20,747 nt of DNA. Origin: Actinomycetota bacterium. Lineage in GTDB: Bacteria; Actinomycetota; Geothermincolia; Fen-727; Anoxymicrobiaceae. Position 1 is the first letter of the stretch. Each line of letters opens with the position of its first letter. Below, piece after piece: positions 13,644 through 20,747 of the stretch. The position numbers and the translations under genes were made by a program. The notes under the pieces were generated by a model. The model was not told where the DNA came from, ran no database searches, and worked only from the letters and a program-made list of their open reading frames with translations. The stretch lies in contig PMDX01000104.1 of NCBI GenBank assembly GCA_003154635.1, positions 1-20,747 of the forward strand. Reading direction: 5' to 3'.

Positions 13644-16539
13644 GATTTCCGTGGAAGTCTGATATCGCCCTCGACACCTCGTCGATCGACACGTTCCTCC
13701 TGCGGCCTTCGGGCAAAGACCTCAAGAGCACCTGGCCGTACCGCTTGGAGTTGATTCGGCTATCCAGCAGAAGCACCTGCCCCCTGTCCCGCCGCGTGCG
13801 TATCAGGCGGCCCACACCCTGCTTGAGCCGGAGCGCCGCCAACGGTAGGCTGAGGTTCATGAAATCAGAGCCGCCCTCCAGGCGCACCCTTTCGCTACGT
13901 GCCTCGAACACCGGCCTGCCCGGGCTCTCGAACGGTATGCGGGTGACCACCACCAGGCGCAGTGTCGCGCCGCGCGCGTCGACGCCCTCCCAGAAGCTCG
14001 AAGTGCCGAAGAGGCTGGCTGCGGGGTCCTCTACGAACTCTTCGGCCAGGCGTCGGCGTGAGTATCCGGGAAGCTGACAAAGGACGGGCAGCCCCTCCCT
14101 TCGTAGCTCGTCGACGACCTGCTCGTACGTATCGCGCATCAGCCGGCGATTTGTGAACAGTACCAGCGCCCCACCGTCGGCCGCTTTTATGACATCGCAC
14201 AGCACGTCAGCGAGGTAACCCGCGTAGCTCCCCGATGCGGGGTCCGGCATGTCGTGGAGGACGAGTATCTGCATCTGTCGCTTGTAATCAAACGACGAAT
14301 CCAGGACGATCATCTCGACTACCCGGTCTGTCACCAAATCCAGCCCCGCCCTCGAGCTGAAAAAGTCGAATGAGCCGTTGACCGTCAGCGTCGCCGATGT
14401 CATCACGAGCGATTCAAGGGCATCGTACAGCGACTCGTTGAGCATCTTACCCACGTGTATCGGAGACGCGCGCAGCGCCTGGTGCTCGAAACGTTCCCGA
14501 CCACCGACCGTCGCCCACCGGACCATACCGTCCGACTCCGTGGACAGCACGACCTTGAGCGTGGTCTCGAGTTCGGAGACGCGCACGGCTTTGCCCTCGA
14601 GGTCCTGTGCAAGGTACTGGAGGAGATCCGAGGCGTCTTCAGAGTTGTTCACAGCCGCAAGCAGGCGGGCGAGCCGCACGTAGAGCTTGTCGAAAACCGT
14701 GGCAAGCGCTTCGCCTCGCGACACGAGCCTGGTGTATTCGATCGACTGTACCTGGCCTTCGCTGAACCTGACGTCGGTCATGCCGGTATCGTCGCCGTCG
14801 TAGAACTCGCACAAAGCAACGAAGAGGTGCTCGAGCTCCTCCATGCACAGCTCGACGGCCTCCTCGGCTTCGCCTATCTCGAAAACGGTCCTGTCGTACT
14901 CTTCGCCTTCGATGTGGCCTTTTAGCCCGTCGGCAAGGTCGACAAGGTAGCCGGAGCGGTCAATCGGCGAGTACAGGGACTCGAGAAACCGGCGGGTCTC
15001 GCGGTAGTCGGTCAGGAGTGTGAACTGCTCGGTGGCCACGTCTTCGAGGGTGTGCGCCTCGTCGATGACCGCGCTCGTGAACGGTATGTTTACGCCCGAG
15101 AGGAGGAGCGAATGGTTGACGACAACTATGTGAGAGCGCTTTGCGCGGTAAAGGGCCTTGCGGTAGAAGCAACAGCCGTCCCGGGCGAACCGGCATCTGT
15201 TGCCGGGGCACTCCCTGTGATTGGCCATGACCAGGTCGTCCAGGCCGCGGAGGTGCGAGACGTTGAGCAGCGAGACATCCCCTGTCTCGTTTTCGGTGAT
15301 CCAGTTGAGCAGCATGCCGAAGACACCGAGCTGGTGGTCGAGAAGGCGTTTCTTTCCGCTCACCAGCGCCTGGAGCTTGCGAAGGCAGATGTAGTTGCCG
15401 TATCCCTTGAGGACCGAGTACCTGAAGAAATCCTCTCCCAGCGCCTTCTCGAGCGTCGGGAGGTCTTTTGTGAAGAGCTGGTCCTGCAGGTTGAGGGTGC
15501 GCGTCGAGACCACGACAGGGAGGTCGGTATTACGAGACCACAGCACCCCCGGTACCAGGTAGGCGAGCGATTTGCCGGTTCCGGTGCCCGCCTCGACGAG
15601 CATTATTTCTCTATCCTGCAGCGCGCGCCTGGCGGCCTCGGCCATCTCGAGCTGCTCGTCGCGCTCTTCGTAGTCTTTGAACTGGCCAGCGATCGGTCCG
15701 TCTACGCTGAAGACACCGCTGACCTCTGCCGGGTCCACGTACGAGGGTGTGCTGCGACCCTCAAGCGGTGGGATGTCCTCCCAGTACCGGTCACGGTGGA
15801 CGGTGCGGTCGAGACGAAGCGTTTCGACCTGCCGGCCTCCGGAGCGTTCCACTAGAACCCTTGACAGGAGTGCCGCGAACCCTCCCGCATGCGCTGGAGA
15901 ATGGTCGACGACGGCCCTGATCATAGGCAGCGGCATATTGTAGAGGCCGTTGAGCAGTATGTTGAAGACATGGAACAGGGTCTCGGTGTCGTCGCCGGCC
16001 CGATGGACGCTGTGGGTATCTATGTCCCAGATCGAAGCAAGTTGAACCTGCCGGTGACCACTCAGGGAGGGAACGAGCATAACGGCAAGGTCCATGACGT
16101 CGAGGTATTCGTTTGCGAAACGCCCGCGGCCCAGTCTGGGGTACAACTCCGCGAGATACTCTTGCTCGAGGCGGGAGTACGCCACCAGCATGCGGTCTCC
16201 GATGAACTCCTCGAGTTGACCGAAGAACTCATCGATAGACGGTGCATCGGCGACCATATCGTCGTCTATGCCGGTTAGAATCCTTATGTGGGATGGAATG
16301 TGCATCCCCGGGTTTATCAAGGTTGTGAGGCGGTCGGTGATGTCGCTTCCCTGCGCCCGTATCGCGGCCACCTCGATTATCCGGTCGAAGACGGGGTCGA
16401 AGCCGGTCGTCTCGAGGTCGAGAACCACGTATTCGGCCTCGCCGGAAAGCGCCTGTTGGAACTCGCGCTCGAGCCCGGGGAACGACAGGTATTTTTCTTT
16501 TGTCGCGGTATCGCACCGCAGGAACATGTCTTTAGCCAA
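13621..16539 (-). CDS. dinG: DinG-family protein: N-terminal DnaQ-like exonuclease fused to Rad3/XPD-type iron-sulfur helicase
   Basis: A 972-residue cytosolic DNA-repair protein with the exonuclease-helicase fusion known from Gram-positive DinG. Residues about 35-200 are a DnaQ-like 3'-5' exonuclease: motif I VVLDLETTG with Asp41 and Glu43, and motif III HRAGDDTE. Motif II is poor: LVAYSRLEQEYL lacks the usual N-x-x-F-D pattern and has Glu where Asp is expected. The helicase has EAGTGTGKS near residue 320, DEAH near 493, four cluster cysteines (one in YICLRKL near 387 and three in CPGNRCRFARDGC near 443-455) and motif VI QGVGRLIRTRRDRG near 905. TTG 16539 follows CTGAGGCAAC; ATG 16527 is an alternative without a ribosome site. 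It lies 19 bases after the DUF362 gene stop and may share its transcript. Identity is sure. Confidence 0.94.
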   Translation of the reverse strand: MAKDMFLRCDTATKEKYLSFPGLEREFQQALSGEAEYVVLDLETTGFDPVFDRIIEVAAIRAQGSDITDRLTTLINPGMHIPSHIRILTGIDDDMVADAPSIDEFFGQLEEFIGDRMLVAYSRLEQEYLAELYPRLGRGRFANEYLDVMDLAVMLVPSLSGHRQVQLASIWDIDTHSVHRAGDDTETLFHVFNILLNGLYNMPLPMIRAVVDHSPAHAGGFAALLSRVLVERSGGRQVETLRLDRTVHRDRYWEDIPPLEGRSTPSYVDPAEVSGVFSVDGPIAGQFKDYEERDEQLEMAEAARRALQDREIMLVEAGTGTGKSLAYLVPGVLWSRNTDLPVVVSTRTLNLQDQLFTKDLPTLEKALGEDFFRYSVLKGYGNYICLRKLQALVSGKKRLLDHQLGVFGMLLNWITENETGDVSLLNVSHLRGLDDLVMANHRECPGNRCRFARDGCCFYRKALYRAKRSHIVVVNHSLLLSGVNIPFTSAVIDEAHTLEDVATEQFTLLTDYRETRRFLESLYSPIDRSGYLVDLADGLKGHIEGEEYDRTVFEIGEAEEAVELCMEELEHLFVALCEFYDGDDTGMTDVRFSEGQVQSIEYTRLVSRGEALATVFDKLYVRLARLLAAVNNSEDASDLLQYLAQDLEGKAVRVSELETTLKVVLSTESDGMVRWATVGGRERFEHQALRASPIHVGKMLNESLYDALESLVMTSATLTVNGSFDFFSSRAGLDLVTDRVVEMIVLDSSFDYKRQMQILVLHDMPDPASGSYAGYLADVLCDVIKAADGGALVLFTNRRLMRDTYEQVVDELRREGLPVLCQLPGYSRRRLAEEFVEDPAASLFGTSSFWEGVDARGATLRLVVVTRIPFESPGRPVFEARSERVRLEGGSDFMNLSLPLAALRLKQGVGRLIRTRRDRGQVLLLDSRINSKRYGQVLLRSLPEGRRRNVSIDEVSRAISDFHGNPNRGSQP

Positions 16540-16558
16540 GTTGCCTCAGTTCGATATG

Positions 16559-17674
16559 TTAGAACTTCTTTTTAAGCGCCCCCCGGGGGCAGACCTCGGC
16601 GCAACAGAAGCACTGTATGCAGAGCTTGTAGTCGCAGTCGAGCTGCTCGCCGTACGCGAGCGCATCCACCGGGCACGCCGGGATGCAGAGGCGGCAGCCG
16701 TCGCAGAGCGCCTCGTCTATGATGAGCTCTCCGAGTCTCGCCTTTCGAACGACCCGCTCCCCTCCGGTGAGCAGCATGATAGGGTCACGCAGCAGGTTCA
16801 TGACCCTGACGCCGATATCGGTAATCAGGATCTTGTTGAGGCCGGGAGTCTTTGGCAGGTCGCGCCTGGCGGAGACAGACTCGAGGCTGTCACCGACCAT
16901 CTCGAAACCCGAGAGCGACCCCAGCCCCTGCTCTGAGGCCAACCTGATATGCTCCACTTTCATCGGGTCGCCTCCCATCACGCGCGTAGCCACGGCGTCT
17001 ACCTCGACGACATTATCGCCCGCCACTATGACATCCATCTTGACCGGCCTGCCGTTGGTGGGGCCGCCCGTACCCTCCATGCCTATGATGCCATCGACGA
17101 TAGTCAGGTCGCTCTTCACGACGGTGTTGAGGTCGACTATGCCCTGGTGAAGGCCCTGGAGGTGGATGATGTGTTTCTGCTTGCCGACCACCACTCCCTT
17201 CAGGTTCTTCAGGCCGATGGTGACGACAGTCTGCAGGTGCGTCTTGAGGACGGGCATGTTGATGAGCTTGTCGCAGTTCAGGACAGCATCGCAGACCACG
17301 GATGCCTTGATCGCGCGTCCTCGTGGTATCGATATCTCCCGGCTGTCGGCTGAGTCGATATCCATGAACTCGAACCCGTACTTCGACTTGAAATCAGCGT
17401 AGCCAGCGCGCTGGTACACGCGCGAGCCCTTGAAAGGATATATCGGGCTCTCAGCCACTACCGGGTTCGCGCCGCACTCCGCCACCATCCGGCAGACCTC
17501 CGCGACCATTTCCGGGTCGGTGACCGCGCCGGTGAAGGTGTCTTTGGCGGCGCATATGTTTGGTTTGATTATGACTTTCTCTCCACCGGTGACAAACTTT
17601 TTCATTCCGCCCAGCAGCTCGACCGCGCGCCTCACGTCGGCCGTCCTGTCCGTCTTCACTATTGATACCGCCAT
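16559..17674 (-). CDS. DUF362-family protein with C-terminal 2x[4Fe-4S] ferredoxin domain
   Basis: A 371-residue protein with an N-terminal DUF362 domain (residues about 1-290) and a bacterial ferredoxin-type domain at the end. The DUF362 part shows KPNICAAKD, VVAESPIYP, NMPVLKTH and GLKNLKGVV, typical of this family of unknown function in anaerobes. The C-terminal clusters are CDGCRLCIPACP and CIQCFCCAEVCP, each CxxCxxCxxxCP. It is expected to be a cytosolic redox protein, but the substrate is unknown. ATG 17674 is chosen because AAGGAG lies just before it; the frame continues upstream to 17803 without ribosome-site support. It is followed by dinG and preceded, 168 bases away, by a nitroreductase gene. 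Those 168 bases contain only a ten-base palindrome (17814-17823) and a UUCG-loop hairpin near 17750-17765. Confidence 0.9.
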   Translation of the reverse strand: MAVSIVKTDRTADVRRAVELLGGMKKFVTGGEKVIIKPNICAAKDTFTGAVTDPEMVAEVCRMVAECGANPVVAESPIYPFKGSRVYQRAGYADFKSKYGFEFMDIDSADSREISIPRGRAIKASVVCDAVLNCDKLINMPVLKTHLQTVVTIGLKNLKGVVVGKQKHIIHLQGLHQGIVDLNTVVKSDLTIVDGIIGMEGTGGPTNGRPVKMDVIVAGDNVVEVDAVATRVMGGDPMKVEHIRLASEQGLGSLSGFEMVGDSLESVSARRDLPKTPGLNKILITDIGVRVMNLLRDPIMLLTGGERVVRKARLGELIIDEALCDGCRLCIPACPVDALAYGEQLDCDYKLCIQCFCCAEVCPRGALKKKF

Positions 17675-17842
17675 TGCTCTCCTTTTACAGTCAGCGGCTC
17701 CTCGCATTGTCAGACTCGAAGCCCATTCGTACGCGCGGGATCCTGGATGACCCCGAAGGGCGTCTCCAAAAAGTAACTTAACACGGCGCGAGTCGACTTT
17801 CATTGACTTCGCACGACATGTCGGAAAAAGCTTCCCTCGCGG

Positions 17843-18346
17843 TTACGGCAGCGGGATAACGAGCTCTGAGAGGGGATGCCTGACGCCCACCCTCTCTCGT
17901 TCAACGGGCCTCCCGAGCGCGATGAGCGCGACAAATTCGAGGTCATCGGGCACGGCAAGCTCGCTCTTGACGCTATCACTCCGTGTCAGGATCTCACCGA
18001 GCCAGCAGGATCCAAGCCCCATGTCTTGCGCCTCGAGCAGGATATTCTGGATGGCCGCTCCCGCCGACATCAGGTCCTTGGTGCGGTCATACATCGAGCC
18101 TGCATCCAGAAAAACCGCGATGAGCGCCCCCGCCCCGGCGACGACCCCGCGATACCTGGTCATCATCGAAAGTTTCTCGATGAGTTCCGCGTCCGTTATC
18201 TTCATGAAGCGCCATGGCTGGTTATTGAGGCCCGACGGCGCCCACCTGGCGGCTTCGAGAAGGCGGTCCAACTCCAGATCAGTCACAGGCTCCCTCGTAA
18301 ACTCCCGTACGCTCCTGCGGGTCCTGATCGCTTCGTCTGTTTCCAT
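17843..18346 (-). CDS. Nitroreductase-family FMN flavoprotein
   Basis: A 167-residue NAD(P)H-dependent flavin oxidoreductase of the nitroreductase superfamily, probably acting in the cytosol as a homodimer. The FMN-binding N-terminal RTRRSVREF and the RWAPSGLNNQPWRF block at about 33-47 are typical. So are the central AGAAIQNILLEAQDMGLGSCW segment and the ALGRP end. The length is at the short end of the family (about 165-220), like many anaerobe proteins of unknown substrate. ATG 18346 follows GGGGGAGG, slightly closer than usual. It stands 102 bases after hypE in the same direction, with no clear terminator between them, so co-transcription is possible but not shown. The natural electron acceptor cannot be told. 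Confidence 0.92.
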   Translation of the reverse strand: METDEAIRTRRSVREFTREPVTDLELDRLLEAARWAPSGLNNQPWRFMKITDAELIEKLSMMTRYRGVVAGAGALIAVFLDAGSMYDRTKDLMSAGAAIQNILLEAQDMGLGSCWLGEILTRSDSVKSELAVPDDLEFVALIALGRPVERERVGVRHPLSELVIPLP

Positions 18347-18448
18347 GCCTCCCCCTGTCCCGCTGCTGTTCTATAAAGGTTTCGCCTCTATACCCGTGAA
18401 GCCTCCAGGCCTCAGGAGACGAGCGCGCTCGAGCCGGCTTGCGAGTCT

Positions 18449-19456
18449 TCAGCAGATGCGAGGCAGTTGCTCGCCTGAAGGCATGCGCAGGAGACGCGCG
18501 GAGCCGAGCGGGGTAAGTACGCTCACCCTGCCTTTCCTGCCCTCTGTGACGCGCCCTATGACGCTGGAGTCGGCACCCAGAGGATGAGACTTCATTGCCT
18601 GTAGTATCGCCGTAGAATCACTTTCAGGAACAGCCGCGAGGAGCTTGCCCTCGTTGGCCACCAGCATCGCATCCAGGCCAAGCATCTCGCACACCGCGCG
18701 GACCTCACCCCGTACGGGGATGTCTTTTTCCACGAGTTCCATCGCGCGACCGGAGGCGTCCGCCATCTCCTTGAGCGCAGCCGCAAGCCCCCCGCGGGTC
18801 GGGTCCCGCAGTGAATGGACCGTACCCACGCCGAGCATCGCCTCAACCAGGCTGTTGAGGGGTGCGCAGTCGGAACCCACGTCAAGCTGGAAACCGAATC
18901 CATCCCTGTCCTTGAGGACCGCGACGCCATGGTCACCGACATACCCGTTGACGATCAGGGCGTCTCCAACCACCGCGCCGCTTATCGAGATGCTACGACC
19001 ATCGGGAATGACACCGACCCCCGCCGTGTTAACGTACAATCCGTCGGCCATGCCGCGTTCGACCACCTTGGTGTCTCCGGCAACCACCCTCACCCCCGCG
19101 ACCGTTGACCACTCCGCTATCGAGCGCAGTACGCGCTCGAGATCCTCGAGCCTGAGTCCCTCCTCCAGTATGAGTCCCAGGGTAAGATAGAGCGGTCGCG
19201 CTCCGACCATGGACAGGTCGTTGACGGTACCGCAAACCGCCAGCTTGCCTATGTCTCCCCCGGAAAAGAAGATCGGCTTGACGACAAATGAATCCGTAGT
19301 AAAAGCGAGCTTGCCGGGTGGCAGCTCCAGGCAGGCGGCGTCCTCGGCAGTATTGAGGGTGTCCCCGCCGAGGAGGGGGAAGATGATCTCGCGCAGGAGA
19401 TCCTGCATGCGGGTCCCGCCACCTCCATGGGCAATGGTTATGACGTCACCGGCCAC
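18449..19456 (-). CDS. hypE: Hydrogenase maturation protein HypE
   Basis: HypE takes the carbamoyl group passed on by HypF and dehydrates it to cyanide on its C-terminal Cys for the Fe(CN)2CO centre of [NiFe] hydrogenases. The 335 residues show the family start with a GGGG loop (IAHGGGGTRM), the FTTDSFVV and NDLSMVGA segments, the DPTRGGLA motif and the invariant C-terminal PRIC. The start GTG 19456 is decided by AGGAGG seven bases upstream and by a one-base overlap (TAGTG) with the hypD stop. An upstream GTG at 19495 lies inside hypD. Order hypC-hypD-hypE with overlaps is the usual maturation operon. Everything expected of an active HypE is present. Confidence 0.97.
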   Translation of the reverse strand: MAGDVITIAHGGGGTRMQDLLREIIFPLLGGDTLNTAEDAACLELPPGKLAFTTDSFVVKPIFFSGGDIGKLAVCGTVNDLSMVGARPLYLTLGLILEEGLRLEDLERVLRSIAEWSTVAGVRVVAGDTKVVERGMADGLYVNTAGVGVIPDGRSISISGAVVGDALIVNGYVGDHGVAVLKDRDGFGFQLDVGSDCAPLNSLVEAMLGVGTVHSLRDPTRGGLAAALKEMADASGRAMELVEKDIPVRGEVRAVCEMLGLDAMLVANEGKLLAAVPESDSTAILQAMKSHPLGADSSVIGRVTEGRKGRVSVLTPLGSARLLRMPSGEQLPRIC

Positions 19457-20541
19457 TAGTCGTCCTCCTGGCAGTAAAGGAAATATGACGCGCACGTCCC
19501 TTCACTGGACACCATGCACGGTCCTATCGGGTTGTCCGGGGTACAAGCCGCTGCGAAGAACGGGCATTCCGGGGGCCTTATCCTGCCACAGAGAATCTCT
19601 CCACACCGGCAACCCCTGTCGCGAGCGGGCTCGGGAAGCTCGACGTCCCATGAGCCGGCATCGAATCGCCGGAACTCCTCGCGAAGCACAAGCCCGCTCC
19701 CCGGGATCACAAACAGCCCCCGCCACTCAGCGTCGGCAGGCTCGAACACCTCGCCCATGACTCGGAGAGCTTTTTCGTTGCCTGCAGGGCGCACGGCGCG
19801 CGAGTATTCATTCTCGACTGCCGGCTGCCCCTCCCCTTTCATCACCATCAGGCGATATACAGCCTGGAGGATGTCGGCTGCCTCGAACCCGGTTATCACA
19901 CATGGGACTCCGAACTCGCTCGAGACAAAACCGTAAGCGTCGCTGCCTATGATGACACTGACGTGACCCGGCAGTATGAACCCGTCCACGTCGAACTCAT
20001 CGAGCGCCAGAAGCGCGCGAAGGGCCGGTGGCACGAGCTTGTGAAACGAGAGGACGTAGAAGTTGGCAAGCTCCTGCTCGCGGGCCTGTAGAAGCGTGGC
20101 CGCGACAGTGGGAGCGGTGGTCTCAAACCCTACGCCGAGAAACACCACGCGGCGCTCGGGGTTACCCCTGGCTAGCTCGAGGGCCTCGAGGGGTGAATAT
20201 ACGACTCTTACTTCAGCACCTTGCGCTACCGCGTCCGCGAGAGAGCCCTCGGTACCCGGCACGCGTATCATGTCCCCGAAAGTCGCCATCGTCACGTCAG
20301 GGATGCTCGCGGTCGCGATCGCGCGGTCGATATCGGTATCGGATGTTACGCATACGGGACAGCCGGGGCCGGATATGAGCCGCACCCCAGGCTCCAGGAG
20401 CGGCCTCAAGCCCGCTCTCGATATGGCCATCGTGTGCGTGCCGCAGACCTCCATGAGAGTGAGGTCACCGGGTTGGCTCTTTATCTTTTCCAACAGGCCT
20501 CTGACAGCACCCGGACTTCGGAACTCATCAAGATATTTCAT
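19456..20541 (-). CDS. hypD: Hydrogenase maturation protein HypD
   Basis: HypD is an iron-sulfur scaffold that, with HypC, holds the iron while CN and CO ligands are attached. The 361 residues match the family length. Signature blocks are LMEVCGTHTMA near residue 30, SGPGCPVCV near 58, GFETTAPTVA near 138 and SFHKLVPPA near 165. The C-terminal cysteine cluster CRCGEILCG...PPECPFFAAACTP...CMVSSEGTC holds the [4Fe-4S] centre. ATG 20541 follows GGGG at about seven bases and overlaps hypC by 14 bases. All key cysteines are present, so the host should make at least one mature [NiFe] hydrogenase. Confidence 0.98.
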   Translation of the reverse strand: MKYLDEFRSPGAVRGLLEKIKSQPGDLTLMEVCGTHTMAISRAGLRPLLEPGVRLISGPGCPVCVTSDTDIDRAIATASIPDVTMATFGDMIRVPGTEGSLADAVAQGAEVRVVYSPLEALELARGNPERRVVFLGVGFETTAPTVAATLLQAREQELANFYVLSFHKLVPPALRALLALDEFDVDGFILPGHVSVIIGSDAYGFVSSEFGVPCVITGFEAADILQAVYRLMVMKGEGQPAVENEYSRAVRPAGNEKALRVMGEVFEPADAEWRGLFVIPGSGLVLREEFRRFDAGSWDVELPEPARDRGCRCGEILCGRIRPPECPFFAAACTPDNPIGPCMVSSEGTCASYFLYCQEDD

Positions 20542-20747
20542 CGTGCCCCGATAGCGCCTCGAGTTCCCTGATCAACTCCATCGTCCGCTCAGCTTCCTCC
20601 TGGTCGACCTTTTCTATCGCAAACCCGGCATGGACCAGGACAAAATCCCCGACCGACACATCGTCGACCAGCTGAACGCTGACTTTCGCCCGCGCCCCGT
20701 CAGCATCGACCGTCGCCATCTCCCCATCATGTATCTCTACCACTTCA
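20528..20747 (-). CDS. hypC: Hydrogenase maturation chaperone HypC (5' end outside window)
   Basis: HypC/HupF family chaperone that delivers the Fe(CN)2CO group with HypD and binds the hydrogenase large-subunit precursor. The visible 72 residues begin inside the usual GKVVEI segment (here EVVEIHDGEM). They continue with the typical VGDFVLVHAGFAIEKVDQEEAERTMELI. The functional N-terminal MCLAIPG, including the essential Cys2, lies beyond the right edge. The frame is open to the last base; an apparent GTG start at 20743 is an edge artefact. It overlaps hypD by 14 bases. Confidence 0.95.
   Translation of the reverse strand, partial: EVVEIHDGEMATVDADGARAKVSVQLVDDVSVGDFVLVHAGFAIEKVDQEEAERTMELIRELEALSGHDEIS

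Noticed and set aside
15052..15855. Open frame of 267 codons opposite dinG
   Set aside because: It is antisense to the conserved helicase motifs (DEAH, Walker A) and no domain is recognisable.
17814..17823. Perfect ten-base palindrome cgacatgtcg between the nitroreductase and DUF362 genes
   Set aside because: It could be an operator, but a single short palindrome is expected by chance and no promoter could be placed around it.
1..20747. tRNA, rRNA, CRISPR arrays, insertion sequences and attachment sites
   Set aside because: No repeat-spacer pattern, transposase, terminal repeats or tRNA-like cloverleaf was noticed on reading. Short intergenic spaces leave little room for them.

Overview
The window is GC-rich DNA densely packed with genes. 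Many genes use TTG or GTG starts behind strong Shine-Dalgarno sequences. The gene content points to an anaerobic Gram-positive-type bacterium: a PASTA-domain amidase, a VanW/YkuD-type L,D-transpeptidase, a coiled-coil/3D-domain wall protein, an exonuclease-fused DinG, hydrogenase maturation genes and ferredoxin-type proteins. A deep-branching anaerobic actinomycete or a GC-rich Bacillota member would both fit. This is inference, because no rRNA or other phylogenetic marker is present.

Layout. (1) 1-1647, plus strand: the C-terminal part of a GH3 glycosidase, cut by the left edge. (2) 1673-2875, minus: a PASTA/Amidase_3 cell-wall hydrolase whose first zinc-ligand His is replaced by Ser. (3) 3037-8936, minus: an apparent operon transcribed right to left. 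It encodes NuoH-like, NuoB-like, NuoL/N-like and NuoD/[NiFe]-large-subunit-like proteins with overlapping starts and stops, followed by adenine deaminase and a good intrinsic terminator. (4) 8937-9262: a divergent control region. It holds a long, strongly foldable leader for the minus-strand operon, ending in an attenuator-like stem and T-run directly before the ribosome binding site. (5) 9263-10378, plus: a GAF-like/GGDEF protein with a GADEF signature. (6) 10400-13643: envelope genes (L,D-transpeptidase, HEAT-repeat protein, 3D-domain protein). (7) 13621-16539, minus: DinG-type exonuclease/helicase. (8) 16559-18346, minus: a DUF362-ferredoxin protein and a small nitroreductase. (9) 18449-20747, minus: hypE, hypD and the end of hypC, the [NiFe] cofactor assembly genes, cut by the right edge.

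The best candidate for something undescribed is the four-gene module at 4804-8936. It combines one proton-channel subunit, the NuoH anchor, the NuoB iron-sulfur subunit and a NuoD/hydrogenase-like subunit. No NuoC-like or ferredoxin-like subunit is encoded beside it. The large subunit keeps three of the four [NiFe]-binding cysteines but has Ser at the second position of the N-terminal CxxC. This resembles the 'energy-converting hydrogenase-related' (Ehr) branch between group 4 hydrogenases and complex I, in a very reduced form and joined to adenine deaminase. Whether it binds a metal site, and what donates electrons to it, cannot be settled from sequence alone. A second regulatory curiosity is an intrinsic-terminator structure lying inside the first codons of the 3D-domain gene, just after a near-consensus promoter.
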